Origin: Nitrososphaerales archaeon
Lineage (GTDB): Archaea > Thermoproteota > Nitrososphaeria > Nitrososphaerales > CADDZS01
Direction of reading: 5' to 3'
DNA: 33,560 nucleotides
Assembly (NCBI GenBank): GCA_030037995.1
Contig: JASHPQ010000004.1
Coordinates: forward strand, 1 to 33,560
Shown here: in pieces, positions 8,169-16,850 of the stretch
Position numbering within the stretch: position 1 is the first letter of the stretch
Layout: every line of letters starts with the position of its first letter
Program-made: the position numbers and the translations under genes
The notes under the pieces: generated by a model
The model's input: the letters and a program-made list of their open reading frames with translations, nothing else
Told to the model about the DNA's origin: nothing
The model's database searches: none

Positions 8169-8606
8169 TCAGATAATCGCTTCAAAGTCATGTAGAGTAA
8201 TTGAGTGTTCACCGAACTTTTGCAGTATCTCTCGATCCATAGTTATCAGTTTTGTTCGGAGGCTCATCGCCGCATAAACATACGCAGCATCATAGAATGT
8301 GATCGATTGCTTTGTTGCAATCTTTTGAACCTCGGCTAGATTACTGATTTTTTCTTCCTCTATGCTATCTAAGATCTCTTCCCAGAGTTCCATCACCTTT
8401 GTTGCATGTTGGAGATTTTTGTCGTACCTTGCAGCGTTTCCGATTTCGTATTTAGTCAAGTCGATCACTCGAATTCTGGGTAGCAACTTGACAAAAGGGG
8501 AGCTTTCTAATCGTAGAAGCAGTGGATATAACGCGGAAGCATCAATCAAGTATGCGTGATCTGCCGTCTTCTGCTCTTCCTCGAATTCTTTATTGCTTGA
8601 ACCCAA
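8169..8606 (-). CDS. vapC: VapC-type PIN-domain ribonuclease toxin
   Basis: PIN-domain protein, about 145 aa, the toxin half of a type II VapBC module. PIN nucleases cut RNA with a Mg-dependent acidic site. The expected acids are visible: Asp22 in YLIDASALYPLL, Glu54 in DLTKYEIGNA, Asp in TFYDAAYVYAA and Asp in LITMDREI. The frame is open from a TTG at 8606, overlapping the antitoxin gene by 61 bp. PIN proteins normally begin only a few residues before the first Asp, so a later non-ATG start is likely. The overlap means translational coupling to vapB. Target RNA unknown. Confidence 0.85.
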   Translation of the reverse strand: MGSSNKEFEEEQKTADHAYLIDASALYPLLLRLESSPFVKLLPRIRVIDLTKYEIGNAARYDKNLQHATKVMELWEEILDSIEEEKISNLAEVQKIATKQSITFYDAAYVYAAMSLRTKLITMDREILQKFGEHSITLHDFEAII

Positions 8607-8803
8607 TCTTCCTCGGTAACTCCATTCATTTCTTGTTTTAGTTGCTCTACAATCCCACGAAGTTTTGCTTGTTTTTTCTTGGAGACAGCCTCTTCTAGCG
8701 CACTTTCTACAACTCCCCGGACATCGATACCGAGGCGTGCAGCTTCTTCCTTGACCTTACGATTTACTCTAACAGAAATTACGTCTGATGCCAATGTATA
8801 CAA
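8546..8803 (-). CDS. vapB: VapB-type antitoxin
   Basis: Antitoxin of 85 aa or slightly less. The N-terminus VISVRVNRKVKEEAARLGIDVRGVVESALEEAV has the beta-strand/helix/helix pattern of a ribbon-helix-helix DNA-binding dimer. The charged C-terminal half would wrap the toxin, as in VapB proteins. The open frame begins with TTG at 8803; a TTG at 8794 in the same frame is equally possible. It precedes and overlaps vapC. A palindrome directly upstream (8808-8819) fits autoregulation by the VapBC complex. Confidence 0.8.
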   Translation of the reverse strand: MYTLASDVISVRVNRKVKEEAARLGIDVRGVVESALEEAVSKKKQAKLRGIVEQLKQEMNGVTEEDWVQAIKNSRKSRRRQITHT

Positions 8804-8807
8804 ATAA

Positions 8808-8834
8808 TGTAAGCTTACACATAAAAGCTTACAC
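8808..8834. promoter_or_regulatory. vapBC operator: palindrome plus repeated half-site
   Basis: TGTAAGCTTACA at 8808-8819 is a perfect 12-bp palindrome. Its half AAGCTTACAC (8811-8820) is repeated exactly at 8825-8834, 14 bp away. On the minus strand an AT-rich CTTTTATG lies between the copies and could be the TATA box. The position, ending 5 bp before the vapB start, is where an antitoxin-binding operator is expected. Confidence 0.65.
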
Positions 8835-9029
8835 CTATTACTCCGCCTGGGCTCTGTTCGTTATATATTTGCCGGTTCCAAGAGTACATTCATTTCAATC
8901 CAATTCAATAAATCGAATTCAACACTTATTTTATTCTCCATTCCATAGATTATACAATGACTTTAAAACCAGCAGAGAGTGTTGAGCAGCTTTTCTCAAC
9001 ATTTGATGGACAAAGCGCTCAGATCCTTG

Positions 9030-9554
9030 CTACTGATTTGATGTTGTCCCAGCGGGTTGAGTCCCCGGAGCCGGTTCGCTTGGCGGCACCGCTTTCTCGG
9101 TTACTTTGGGTGTTCTAAAATTCAGCGACACCAGCGACAGCACCAAGGTGAGTACCACGAGCGCGATCGCAAGCCGGATCGTGTACGGCCAGAGGTCCCA
9201 GTCCTGGCTTGCACTGCCAAGTATGAGGTACTGGTAGGCGTCAGACACGCTGGGGAGGCATGTATTTGCAGTAGCCCCGAGGCACATCTTGGTTTCCACG
9301 TCGATGAGAAGGGTCGCGACATACAGCATTGGCCACACGATCCCGCCGAGCGTTTTGAAGATCAGGTTCCTCGGTTTTGCGAGTAAAAATAAAACGGCCA
9401 GGAGATCCGCCGCCGCGATCAACCAGTTGACTTCGGCATGAACTGGACTGATCTGGATCAGGTTCGTGTCGTAGCGTCCAATGTAGACATTGATCCCAAA
9501 AACTCCCAGCATCAGCACGCCGCCGATCCGGGCCAGAAGGCCTTCCGCATTCAA
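9030..9554 (-). CDS. Four-helix membrane protein of unknown function
   Basis: 174 aa, family not recognised. Four hydrophobic segments are visible: about residues 6-24, 43-60, 68-85 and 125-145. The last is preceded by WDLWPYTIRL. A polar Pro/Thr-rich cytosolic or external tail (about 150-174) follows. Two Cys (in MCLGATANTC) lie in the loop between helices 3 and 4 and could form a disulphide on the outer face. It is followed (upstream on the same strand) by the secreted COG4315 protein, 43 bp away, so the two may be cotranscribed. Frame and start (ATG) are well supported by the hydrophobic pattern. Confidence 0.7.
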   Translation of the reverse strand: MNAEGLLARIGGVLMLGVFGINVYIGRYDTNLIQISPVHAEVNWLIAAADLLAVLFLLAKPRNLIFKTLGGIVWPMLYVATLLIDVETKMCLGATANTCLPSVSDAYQYLILGSASQDWDLWPYTIRLAIALVVLTLVLSLVSLNFRTPKVTEKAVPPSEPAPGTQPAGTTSNQ

Positions 9555-9597
9555 GGTGGAATCAGCTATAGTCCGACTGGGAATTTATAGAGATTTT

Positions 9598-10251
9598 CTA
9601 GCTTTGACTGGCGACTATCGACGAGGTAGTCGTGGTGCTCGTCGTCGTTGATGTAGTTTCCGTCGCGTTCGCCGGGATCTTTAGCGTGGGGAAGTTGACT
9701 ACAAACCACGTTCCATCTTTATCTTGGCCGTTGGTCTGGCCCGCTGTCTTGTCGCCCGCGTAGAAGTAAAGTGGCCATCCCATATACGTGATCTGCGTCG
9801 TTCCGTCCGTCCTCGTAATAGTTCCAAAGGCCGAGGCATTCAATCCCGCAGGCAGGACGAGGGTGCTCGCGTTACCGTGGAAAGCCGGCCAGAACGTCGC
9901 ACAGGTTCCGTAGCACACGCTTGTGCCGTTTTTAGGCGTGTCTTTGGTGAAGAGGTACAACGTCCAACCGGTGCCATTCGTGAGATAAGAACCAAGCGTG
10001 GTCGAGTTCTGAATTTCGATCGACAGAGCCGCAGAACTGGTGGTGCTGCTGCTACTCGTACTTATACTGATGCTCGTCGTAGTGCTGCTAGTGCTGGTCG
10101 TGCTGGTCGTCGGGGAAGTGGTCGAAGTGGTGCTTGCAACTGGCGTCGTAGTAGAACTCGTTTTGGACGCCATCATCATGCTAACGCCCACACCCGCGAT
10201 GACAACAATAACAACAACTACAATGACAGCCACAATTATTCTGGTATTCAT
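9598..10251 (-). CDS. Membrane-anchored COG4315 protein (Yx[FWY]xxD repeat)
   Basis: Secreted protein of 217 aa. An N-terminal hydrophobic helix (5-28) is followed by a Ser/Thr stalk (31-73). The domain matches the COG4315 / Lipoprotein_15 family, named for a Yx(FWY)xxD motif that occurs twice here: Y99-L-F-T-K-D104 and Y162-F-Y-A-G-D167. The family Cys pair is present in CYGTCATFWPAF (113, 117). There is no lipobox cysteine, so it is held by the uncleaved helix rather than lipid. A second short Thr-rich tail ends the protein. Function of the family is unknown; it acts outside the cell. Strand is certain because the domain motifs lie in this frame; plus-strand frames here are shadows. Confidence 0.88.
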   Translation of the reverse strand: MNTRIIVAVIVVVVIVVIAGVGVSMMMASKTSSTTTPVASTTSTTSPTTSTTSTSSTTTSISISTSSSSTTSSAALSIEIQNSTTLGSYLTNGTGWTLYLFTKDTPKNGTSVCYGTCATFWPAFHGNASTLVLPAGLNASAFGTITRTDGTTQITYMGWPLYFYAGDKTAGQTNGQDKDGTWFVVNFPTLKIPANATETTSTTTSTTTTSSIVASQS

Positions 10252-10367
10252 GGTTAGGGTATTGCTGTTACTTTCTTATATCAAGATTTATCCAAATCTG
10301 TGAAAGTTTATTACTATGGCGGTAGTCGATCTAGGAAAAAGCTGGCTCTACTGGAGGAAAAATGAGG

Positions 10368-10649
10368 TTATAGGGTGACCCTCAGGAGGGCAATTAAAGC
10401 TGCGAACTCGAACACCGTTACCAAGTCCATCACCGGATAAAGCTGCGACGAATAAAACTGGATCATGAAAAGGTACGACGAGAGCGTTATGAGGTTCTGG
10501 ATTAGCAGCAACCCCGCAAAAATGATCAACCCGAACGTGTACTTTGCGTGCGTCCTCAGAAGGATCCTCACGTAGACGTAGAGGAGGCCGAAGAGGAGTA
10601 CGGCGTTCAGAAAGGAAAAGAGTAGTGCCATTTCGACGAACGGATGCAT
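10368..10649 (-). CDS. Small three-helix membrane protein, partner of a divergent wHTH regulator
   Basis: 93 aa, three hydrophobic helices (about 5-28, 37-60, 70-92). Composition and size resemble the small membrane proteins (DUF7521-like) that sit beside ArsR-like HTH genes in many archaea; this is a resemblance from memory only. It is divergently arranged with the wHTH gene starting at 10714, sharing a 64-bp promoter region that holds an inverted repeat. Function unknown; the pairing suggests it is the regulator's target or sensor. Confidence 0.65.
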   Translation of the reverse strand: MHPFVEMALLFSFLNAVLLFGLLYVYVRILLRTHAKYTFGLIIFAGLLLIQNLITLSSYLFMIQFYSSQLYPVMDLVTVFEFAALIALLRVTL

Positions 10650-10670
10650 GTGTGCTGATTTACTTACTCA

Positions 10671-10694
10671 AATGGTAACAATCCTTTAACCATT
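10671..10694. promoter_or_regulatory. Inverted repeat between the membrane-protein and wHTH genes
   Basis: AATGGT (10671-10676) and ACCATT (10689-10694) form a six-base inverted repeat with a 12-bp spacer, centred between the two divergent genes. CCTTTAACC in it could be a TATA element for a leaderless wHTH transcript. A candidate operator for the adjacent regulator; short arms make this tentative. Confidence 0.35.
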
Positions 10695-10713
10695 CTTCCA
10701 AATCAGCTCAGCG

Positions 10714-11064
10714 GTGGTGCCAAGTATCCCACAGATGTCCTCCTACGACAACGACCCCGAACTGCGTAGACTGCTCTGGTTCCTATTGGGTGGTAAGAGG
10801 GGCGGGGAGAACCGGGCCCGGATCATTCAGACGATCAGGGTGCGGCCGCGGAACCTGAACCAGCTTGCGATCGATCTCGGTCTGCAGTACAAGGCGATCC
10901 AGCACCACGTGAAAATCCTCCTCAACAGCTCGCTGATCGTCCCCTCCGGCGAGGGCTACGGCACGGTCTACATGCTCAGTCCGTGGTTCAAACACCACAT
11001 TCAAATATTCGATGAGGTATGCGCAAGCATCGGCATCAGGAATCTCCTGAAAAACTCCCATTAA
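10714..11064 (+). CDS. ArsR-like winged helix-turn-helix regulator
   Basis: 116 aa cytosolic DNA-binding protein. The core reads RRLLWFLLGGKRGGENRARIIQTIRVRPRNLNQLAIDLGL, then QYKAIQHHVKILLNSSLIV, and a wing GEGYGTVYMLSPW. This is a classic archaeal ArsR-type wHTH. Starts possible at GTG 10714, GTG 10717 or ATG 10735; the ATG begins just before the domain. It is divergent from a three-helix membrane protein, with an inverted repeat between them. The methyltransferase gene follows 24 bp downstream on the same strand and could be cotranscribed. Confidence 0.8.
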   Translation: MVPSIPQMSSYDNDPELRRLLWFLLGGKRGGENRARIIQTIRVRPRNLNQLAIDLGLQYKAIQHHVKILLNSSLIVPSGEGYGTVYMLSPWFKHHIQIFDEVCASIGIRNLLKNSH

Positions 11065-11088
11065 ATTCGAAAGTGTTTGCGCTAAAAA

Positions 11089-11847
11089 ATGTCAGGGAGA
11101 TTCACCAAAAGATTTTCTCGAAAGGCCGAGGTGTACGCGAAGTACCGTCCCTCGTACCCGAAAGAGATCCTGGGAATCCTGAGCTCGGAGATCGGTTTCA
11201 CCAAGGATAAGATCGTGGCAGACGTCGGATCAGGTACCGGGTTACTTTCTAGGATCTTCCTTGACAACGGCAACTTTGTTTATGGCATCGAGCCCAACAA
11301 CGAAATGAGATCCTTCGCGGAGAGGGATCTCGCCTCCCGCTACCCCCACTTTGTCAGCTTAGACCGGATTGCGGAGAACACTGGTCTTCCAGACGGAAGC
11401 GTCGATCTCGTGACCGCCGGGCAGGCCCTCCACTGGTTTGATCGCGACGGCGCGCGCCGGGAGTTTGCACGGATCTTGAAACCGCTTGGTTACGTCATGA
11501 TCATCTACAACGAGCGGAAAAAAGAAGACGGAGTGATGGACGAATATGAAGACGTAGTAAAAAAGAATGAATCCAAAAACGATGACAAGGCTCCGGATAT
11601 CGACGACGAGTACCTGGCCAGATTTTTTAAGAGCTACAAGGAGTTCACCGTCCCTAATGAGCAGGCACTGGATTATGAAGGACTGGTGGGGCGCGCCACT
11701 TCTGCCTCCTATCTCCCCTCGGAGGGGGATCCCGGTTTCGCTTCGCTGGAAAAAGACCTGAGGAAACTTTTCGACTCTCATCAGGAGAACGGCAGGATCG
11801 TCCTCCGCTACGGGACCATTCTTTTCCTCGGACAGGTTCGCGTCTAG
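11089..11847 (+). CDS. SAM-dependent class I methyltransferase
   Basis: 252 aa. SAM-binding motif I is VADVGSGTGLLSR (about residues 44-56). Motif II acid is in VYGIEPNNEM, and the post-motif region reads GLPDGSVDLVTAGQALHWFD, the UbiE/Methyltransf_11 pattern; ALHWF is shared with a subgroup of small-molecule methyltransferases. The N-terminal FTKRFSRKAEVYAKYRPSYP is also typical of that subgroup. Substrate unknown. ATG start 24 bp after the wHTH gene; amino-acid permease 64 bp downstream. High GC and codon use match the permease and DP2 genes. Confidence 0.85.
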   Translation: MSGRFTKRFSRKAEVYAKYRPSYPKEILGILSSEIGFTKDKIVADVGSGTGLLSRIFLDNGNFVYGIEPNNEMRSFAERDLASRYPHFVSLDRIAENTGLPDGSVDLVTAGQALHWFDRDGARREFARILKPLGYVMIIYNERKKEDGVMDEYEDVVKKNESKNDDKAPDIDDEYLARFFKSYKEFTVPNEQALDYEGLVGRATSASYLPSEGDPGFASLEKDLRKLFDSHQENGRIVLRYGTILFLGQVRV

Positions 11848-11911
11848 AGACTACCGTCGTACAACGCCCAGATCGCTAAATAACCGTACAGTAAATTTTT
11901 CTTGCTTCTCA

Positions 11912-13207
11912 ATGTCCTCCGCGCCTGCACTGCGCAAAGTGATCACGCTCAGGTACGCGGTAGCCCTGTACGTTAGTTCGGTGCTCGGCCCCAGCATCCT
12001 CGTGATGCCCGGGCTCGCAGCGAAGATCGCCGGTCCTGCTTCATTAATTGCCTGGGTAGGCCTCTCCCTTGCCAGCTTCCCCTTCGCGTACACTTTTGCT
12101 TCCCTCTCGTCTCGCCGCCCAGAGTCCGGCGGTGTCTACTCCTTTACCAAGGAGGCCTTCGGTTTCCACGCCGGCGTCGTGACGAGCTGGCTTTTCGCGT
12201 TCTGGTTTGTCACCGGCGCTCCCGCGGTCACTCTCATCGCCGCGTCCTATCTGGGATACGCCTTCCCCCTCAGCCGTCCGGAGACTTTCCTCGCGGCAGT
12301 CGCGATCATAGCGTCGGCGTTTGCTGTGAACATTCGGGGAATCGTGGTCAGCTCCAAGGTGCAGCTTGCCGTGATCGTCTCCATCGTCGCGCTACTGGTG
12401 GCTACCACGTTCTCGAGTCTGAACAAGGTTCACTTCACGAACTTCTCGCCATTTTTTCCCGACGGGGTCCTCGCCGTGGGCACCGCTGCCTCCCTGATCT
12501 TCTGGTCGTACCTCGGGTACGAGAACGTGTCCAACGTGGCGGACGAGTTTGAGAACCCCAAAAGAGACTTTGTGCGGAGCATCGTACTTTCCGTGCTCGT
12601 CATCGGAGCGCTGTTTGTCTCCGTGTCCTTCGTGACCATCGGGACGCGCGTGTACGCGGTGGGAGCCGGAAGTGTGGCGCCGTTTGCCGCGATGCTCTCC
12701 AACGTCCTAGGCAGCTACGCCGCCGTGGCGATCGCTATTCTCACCGTGTTTATCATATTCAACGTCGGGAACGTGTACATGACCGGCATGTCCCGCGTGG
12801 TCTACGCCGCCTCGAGGGACGGCGCAATGCCGCGGCTTCTCGACCGCCTAGATCCGAAAACGAGGGCTCCGGCCCGGGCCCTCATCGCGCTGTTTCTCTC
12901 CGCGATGGTGTCTCTCGTGGTCTACTACTTCCTGAACGTGGATCTCGAAACCGCACTGCTCATCCCGAGCGGGACAGCCATCATAGTTTACGTGATCGGA
13001 TCTTCAGCGGGAATCAAACTCTTGAGAGACAGCCGGACCAAAGTACTCTTTGCGGGAATTTCTCTTGCGATTTCCCTTGCGATCCTCCCGTTCGTCGGAG
13101 TGTTGCTCGGTGGCAGTTTGGTCACCGTGCTGGTCGCTCTACTCTACGGAGCCTATTCCAAGAATAAGCGCGGTAAAGAATTGAAAGTTGCCCTCAAAAA
13201 AGAGTAG
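11912..13207 (+). CDS. APC-superfamily amino-acid permease
   Basis: 431 aa, about 12 hydrophobic helices. The N-terminal helix carries VLGPSILVMPGLAAKIAGPASLIAW, the unwound substrate-binding helix 1 motif of APC transporters (usually G-x-G-I). Helix 6 region LIFWSYLGYENVSNVADEFENPKRDF is the typical amino-acid permease signature. Amino-acid/H+ symport is the family role; the specific substrate cannot be read. It ends convergently, overlapping the DP2 gene's 3' end by 14 bp. Confidence 0.88.
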   Translation: MSSAPALRKVITLRYAVALYVSSVLGPSILVMPGLAAKIAGPASLIAWVGLSLASFPFAYTFASLSSRRPESGGVYSFTKEAFGFHAGVVTSWLFAFWFVTGAPAVTLIAASYLGYAFPLSRPETFLAAVAIIASAFAVNIRGIVVSSKVQLAVIVSIVALLVATTFSSLNKVHFTNFSPFFPDGVLAVGTAASLIFWSYLGYENVSNVADEFENPKRDFVRSIVLSVLVIGALFVSVSFVTIGTRVYAVGAGSVAPFAAMLSNVLGSYAAVAIAILTVFIIFNVGNVYMTGMSRVVYAASRDGAMPRLLDRLDPKTRAPARALIALFLSAMVSLVVYYFLNVDLETALLIPSGTAIIVYVIGSSAGIKLLRDSRTKVLFAGISLAISLAILPFVGVLLGGSLVTVLVALLYGAYSKNKRGKELKVALKKE

Positions 13208-16200
13208 TTTGAGACTGTTCCACCGGCTGCCTAGCGGCTGCCCTTCTCTTCTTCTCTTGTAGTTGGTCCCTTTCTTCCAGTTTCTTCGGATCTGCTTTAC
13301 TTGAGAGAAACGTGAACCCTTCTATGAACACCTCCTGGGAACTTGGTGCGGATGAAGCGGCGACAGCGATTTCCGCGTGGACGGGCTTCGGTACATCTGA
13401 AGTGTAGTAATCGTTGATGTCTGACTGATGGCCCTCGGGTTTGAACAATGTCGCGAGTTCTTCGGAAGCCAGTACAAACCGCGATCTCAAGTAATCCCCC
13501 ACGTCGTACTTCTGGGACAGCCTGAGCCCCAGCTGCAGGTACTTTTCCACCGACCCACGCGTTACCGAGGGTTGTAGGGTGCCGCCGCACGCGAGACACA
13601 ATCCCTTGATCGGCATCCGCCTGTACTTGGCCGAGCAGTCCTTGCACCGAAAACGCTGCGCAGTGTACGCCTTGGTGTTGCCGATAATGTCCGGGAGGAG
13701 GTGCGTGCGGAGGACCGATCTTACCACGTCATCGGGGTTCACCGCGTGGATTTTTTCCGCAATCTCGATCTGCCGGTCCAGTTTCTCGGTGAGTGTGACC
13801 AGCGTAGAGTAGCTCGATCTGCTGCTTTTCACCGTGATCGCGTTGGTGTCGTGAGTGAATCCAAAATCGTGGTACTGCGCTTCCTTGCCGAGCCTCGCTT
13901 CGATGGTCTCCACGAATTTGGTCGCTTCCGCCGGCGACAGTCTCTTCTCGGCAGCCTCGTAGAACTCCAGTGGATAGAACGACGCCACGTCCATGTGGTG
14001 CGCCTGTCGCTGCACTTCCTTGGGCAGGATCAGCGGTTGGATGAGCAGCGGCGCGTCCATGAGCCCGCCGATGATCGAGGGGAGGAACTTTTTGGAAAAG
14101 TTGAGCAGGACGTCCATCATCAGCAAGATGGAATCGCCGTCACCGTCGCAGTCCCTCCTCTTCGCCGAGTGCCAGTACGGCGTCGCAAAGCACGCTTGCG
14201 CGTTCGAGAACCCCACGACCCGCCCTACGATCCCCACCGAGGTGTGGGGAGCAAGACCCACGATCAAGTGGCCGATCAGGTCTTCGGGGTTCTCGATTTT
14301 GTAATAGGGCTCAAGGTTGTACTGGTGGACCAGCAGCTCGTCGACGTACTTGGCCACCGAGACGAGGAAGGTCCCGGCCTCGAAGGGTACGATCACGTCC
14401 TGCATCATGAGCTCCACGGTCTGCTCATCGGATTCCAGAGGTCTTCCCCGAATGTCGAAGGAGTACCCGATCTCCCTCAGTTTCGCGATGCTCGTCTGGA
14501 TCTGCTTTGGTTTGAAGTGCGTCAGCGGTACGTTCGTCGCATCAAAGCGGATCGTGCCGTCGCGGTAGACGGAGAGGTCGTACTTCTGTCGCAGCAACAC
14601 CTTCTCCAGCCGCTCCGGGATTTTGATCTCGTTCGTGAGGCCGAGCACTCCCTTGAGCGGTTTCTGGGGGTTGTAATCTACCCTCAGCGAAGCCTTGCGC
14701 AGCTCCTGCTTCAGCGGGTACTCAAACGGCGAAGAAAATCGCAACTGACCTCCGCACGCCGGGCATTTCGTAGCCGCGTCGTCCGCCCTCGCGTGGCACT
14801 GCGCACACGCCTTGAAGAGGGTAGGCGCGGCATCGCAGAGGGGGCACTTGGACGTGATGCACCTCGTGCCGCAGCTAGGACATTCCAGGTTTGCGATCTC
14901 GATTGAGAGGCCTTTCTTCTCGGCCGCCGCCAGGATGTCCCTCGACATCCCCTGAGACTTCCCCACTGGAAACAACCCCTGCACGGGCGGGCGCATCTTC
15001 CTCGGCATGGCCTTCTCCGGCCGCCCTACTCGCACGCCCACGAAGGTGGAAGACTTGCCTTTGATCTGGAGACCCGAGAGTTTTCCCAACAGTTCCAGCG
15101 TGTTCGTCCACCCCTCTCCAGAAAGCTCCCTGACCCGCTCCCTTCTCAGGTCCAGACACTCCGCGATGACGAGCGAGTCTGCGCCGGTGACAATCAACTG
15201 GTTTTGCGTGAGAAGAGAGTGTTCCGCCCCCAGCCTTTCGAGAATTGGTTTGAGAGCGATGTTGCCGCGGATGGAAAGGACCCCCTCGGATTCGTGCAGC
15301 AACAGGCCTTCGCGGAGGCTCACCACTTCGGAAGGAGTAAGCTGGTCCCAGTAGAGGAGGTACCTCGGGTGCAGGGGAATCTGCATCACGCGACTTAGCT
15401 TCAGCGCCTCGGAAAACGTGGGGACCGTATTTTTAGCGAACTTCTCCAGCCTTGCTTCCTCGATCTTGAGATCTGAAGCGCCTGCCGCCGGCCCGGAATA
15501 CCGCTGCTTGAAGCCGCGGACAAAATCCTGCGTCCACCACTCCTCCACGTAGGCGGAGGGCACCAGCTTGTAATTGTTCTCGAGAAAATCGCCGAAGGAG
15601 ATCAGTACGTCTCCCATGTATAGTATCGACTCTAGCTGCCTCGCGAGCGACGCGGCGTGCTCCGCATCCCTGACCTTCACCACGCTGCCATCCTTGAGTC
15701 TCACGATGGGCGTGTCCAGCGTGTCGACCACGGCGATGCTCGCGCCCTTGCCGGGCATGTCCACCTTGATCTGAGTGCCCACGACTATCGGAAAGTTGAG
15801 GAGCGCACATACCGACGGATGAATTCCCACCGCGTGAATGCCGGTGTTGGGCGCGCGGCCGTATCTCAACCGGAAGCTGCCCGCCTTGTTGGGCATTGAA
15901 AGCACTGGCCTCCCGGAGATCACTTCCTCAAAGTGGGAGGAGCTTGCCTTGGTCTCGTCGGTGCCTTGCTGCTTTCCCCCCGATAGTTCCGAGAGCCACC
16001 CCCAGTCGTCGATTCCCAGCTCCCCGAGCAGCTTCAAGAGTTTCTTGGACTTGCCCACCACCCCATCGTTGAGCACCCTGAGGGCGCCGCCTCGCACCCT
16101 GTTGGAAGAGATTCTTTTCATGTCGCGGTGCACGACCACCTCAAAGTTGTCCGTCCACACGCCGTCGATCTCCACGGGCAGCTTTTCGATGGCCTTTTGC

Positions 16201-16832
16201 ACGTCTTGGTCGGTGATCTTGTACTGAAAGTTGCCGACATCGCGTTCGTAGATCCGGAGCTCCTCTACAAACCGCCCCACCTCGTCGTCGTATCCCGTCC
16301 CGTTGTACTTGTCGAGGCCCAACGTCTTCCTAACTTGGTCGGCGATAACGAGCGTGAGCGCGGATTCTGTACCTCCTGCAGACCTGATCGGTCCGGCGAA
16401 CTCGATGCTGAGGTACTCGGACCCGTTCTCGTTTTGCTTTACGCGCACGGCAGACACCCCCTGAATGGGAGCTACGGTGACCCCGTCCGTGACAATGGCA
16501 AGACCAAGCCTCACCGCGGCCTCCGCCGGGGTTTGCCCCTCTGGCAGCGGATACTTCCCAGAGGCCACCTCCTTGGCCAGGATCAGAGCGGCGACCTCGG
16601 TCCGGGTGGTTTTTTTCAGAAGTTCCCTCAGCCGATCAGCAATTGGGACCTCCAGAAGTTTCGCGACCCTGTCTGCCAAATCCAAAGCTAAAGGGGATTC
16701 GACGGTCAGAGACGGATCGCTCCCCATGCTTTTTGCTACCACTGCGACAGCATACTGATTTTGCAGCTCTTTGCTAATGGCTTCCTGATAACGAGCATAC
16801 GCAAAGGGGATGTTACCTGCGTCATCGCTCAT
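13194..16832 (-). CDS. polC: DNA polymerase D large (catalytic) subunit DP2
   Basis: Catalytic subunit of archaeal replicative PolD, about 1212 aa, with no intein seen. The active site RRDCDGDGDSILLMMD (near residue 895) carries the paired aspartates of the double-psi beta-barrel polymerase core. Zinc-binding Cys clusters are CPSCGTRC/CPLC, CAQC/CPAC and, near the end, CKDC/CLAC. The C-terminus QSQTTLF is a PCNA-interacting (PIP) box. ATG at 16832 is preferred; the frame runs to a GTG at 16844 inside a perfect palindrome. It is the last gene of an operon elf1-GGGPS-polC; the stop overlaps the convergent permease by 14 bp. The gene for the partner DP1 is at 27715-29268. Confidence 0.96.
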   Translation of the reverse strand: MSDDAGNIPFAYARYQEAISKELQNQYAVAVVAKSMGSDPSLTVESPLALDLADRVAKLLEVPIADRLRELLKKTTRTEVAALILAKEVASGKYPLPEGQTPAEAAVRLGLAIVTDGVTVAPIQGVSAVRVKQNENGSEYLSIEFAGPIRSAGGTESALTLVIADQVRKTLGLDKYNGTGYDDEVGRFVEELRIYERDVGNFQYKITDQDVQKAIEKLPVEIDGVWTDNFEVVVHRDMKRISSNRVRGGALRVLNDGVVGKSKKLLKLLGELGIDDWGWLSELSGGKQQGTDETKASSSHFEEVISGRPVLSMPNKAGSFRLRYGRAPNTGIHAVGIHPSVCALLNFPIVVGTQIKVDMPGKGASIAVVDTLDTPIVRLKDGSVVKVRDAEHAASLARQLESILYMGDVLISFGDFLENNYKLVPSAYVEEWWTQDFVRGFKQRYSGPAAGASDLKIEEARLEKFAKNTVPTFSEALKLSRVMQIPLHPRYLLYWDQLTPSEVVSLREGLLLHESEGVLSIRGNIALKPILERLGAEHSLLTQNQLIVTGADSLVIAECLDLRRERVRELSGEGWTNTLELLGKLSGLQIKGKSSTFVGVRVGRPEKAMPRKMRPPVQGLFPVGKSQGMSRDILAAAEKKGLSIEIANLECPSCGTRCITSKCPLCDAAPTLFKACAQCHARADDAATKCPACGGQLRFSSPFEYPLKQELRKASLRVDYNPQKPLKGVLGLTNEIKIPERLEKVLLRQKYDLSVYRDGTIRFDATNVPLTHFKPKQIQTSIAKLREIGYSFDIRGRPLESDEQTVELMMQDVIVPFEAGTFLVSVAKYVDELLVHQYNLEPYYKIENPEDLIGHLIVGLAPHTSVGIVGRVVGFSNAQACFATPYWHSAKRRDCDGDGDSILLMMDVLLNFSKKFLPSIIGGLMDAPLLIQPLILPKEVQRQAHHMDVASFYPLEFYEAAEKRLSPAEATKFVETIEARLGKEAQYHDFGFTHDTNAITVKSSRSSYSTLVTLTEKLDRQIEIAEKIHAVNPDDVVRSVLRTHLLPDIIGNTKAYTAQRFRCKDCSAKYRRMPIKGLCLACGGTLQPSVTRGSVEKYLQLGLRLSQKYDVGDYLRSRFVLASEELATLFKPEGHQSDINDYYTSDVPKPVHAEIAVAASSAPSSQEVFIEGFTFLSSKADPKKLEERDQLQEKKRRAAARQPVEQSQTTLF

Positions 16833-16844
16833 GTGATATATCAC
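16833..16844. repeat. Perfect 12-bp palindrome before polC
   Basis: GTGATATATCAC reads the same on both strands and abuts the DP2 ATG. A further TATCACTAACGTGATA (16847-16862) adjoins it across the GGGPS stop. It may be an operator or internal promoter element inside the operon, or part of the upstream GTG reading frame. Role not known. Confidence 0.4.
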
Positions 16845-16850
16845 ATATCA

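Noticed and set aside
9724-10257. Arg-rich plus-strand frame of 177 codons opposite the COG4315 gene.
   Set aside because: Low-complexity antisense of a Ser/Thr stalk; the minus strand carries the family motifs.
13701-14906. A 401-codon open frame on the plus strand inside the DP2 gene.
   Set aside because: It is antisense to the conserved catalytic region of DP2, is rich in Arg/Val/His as GC-rich shadows are, and shows no domain.
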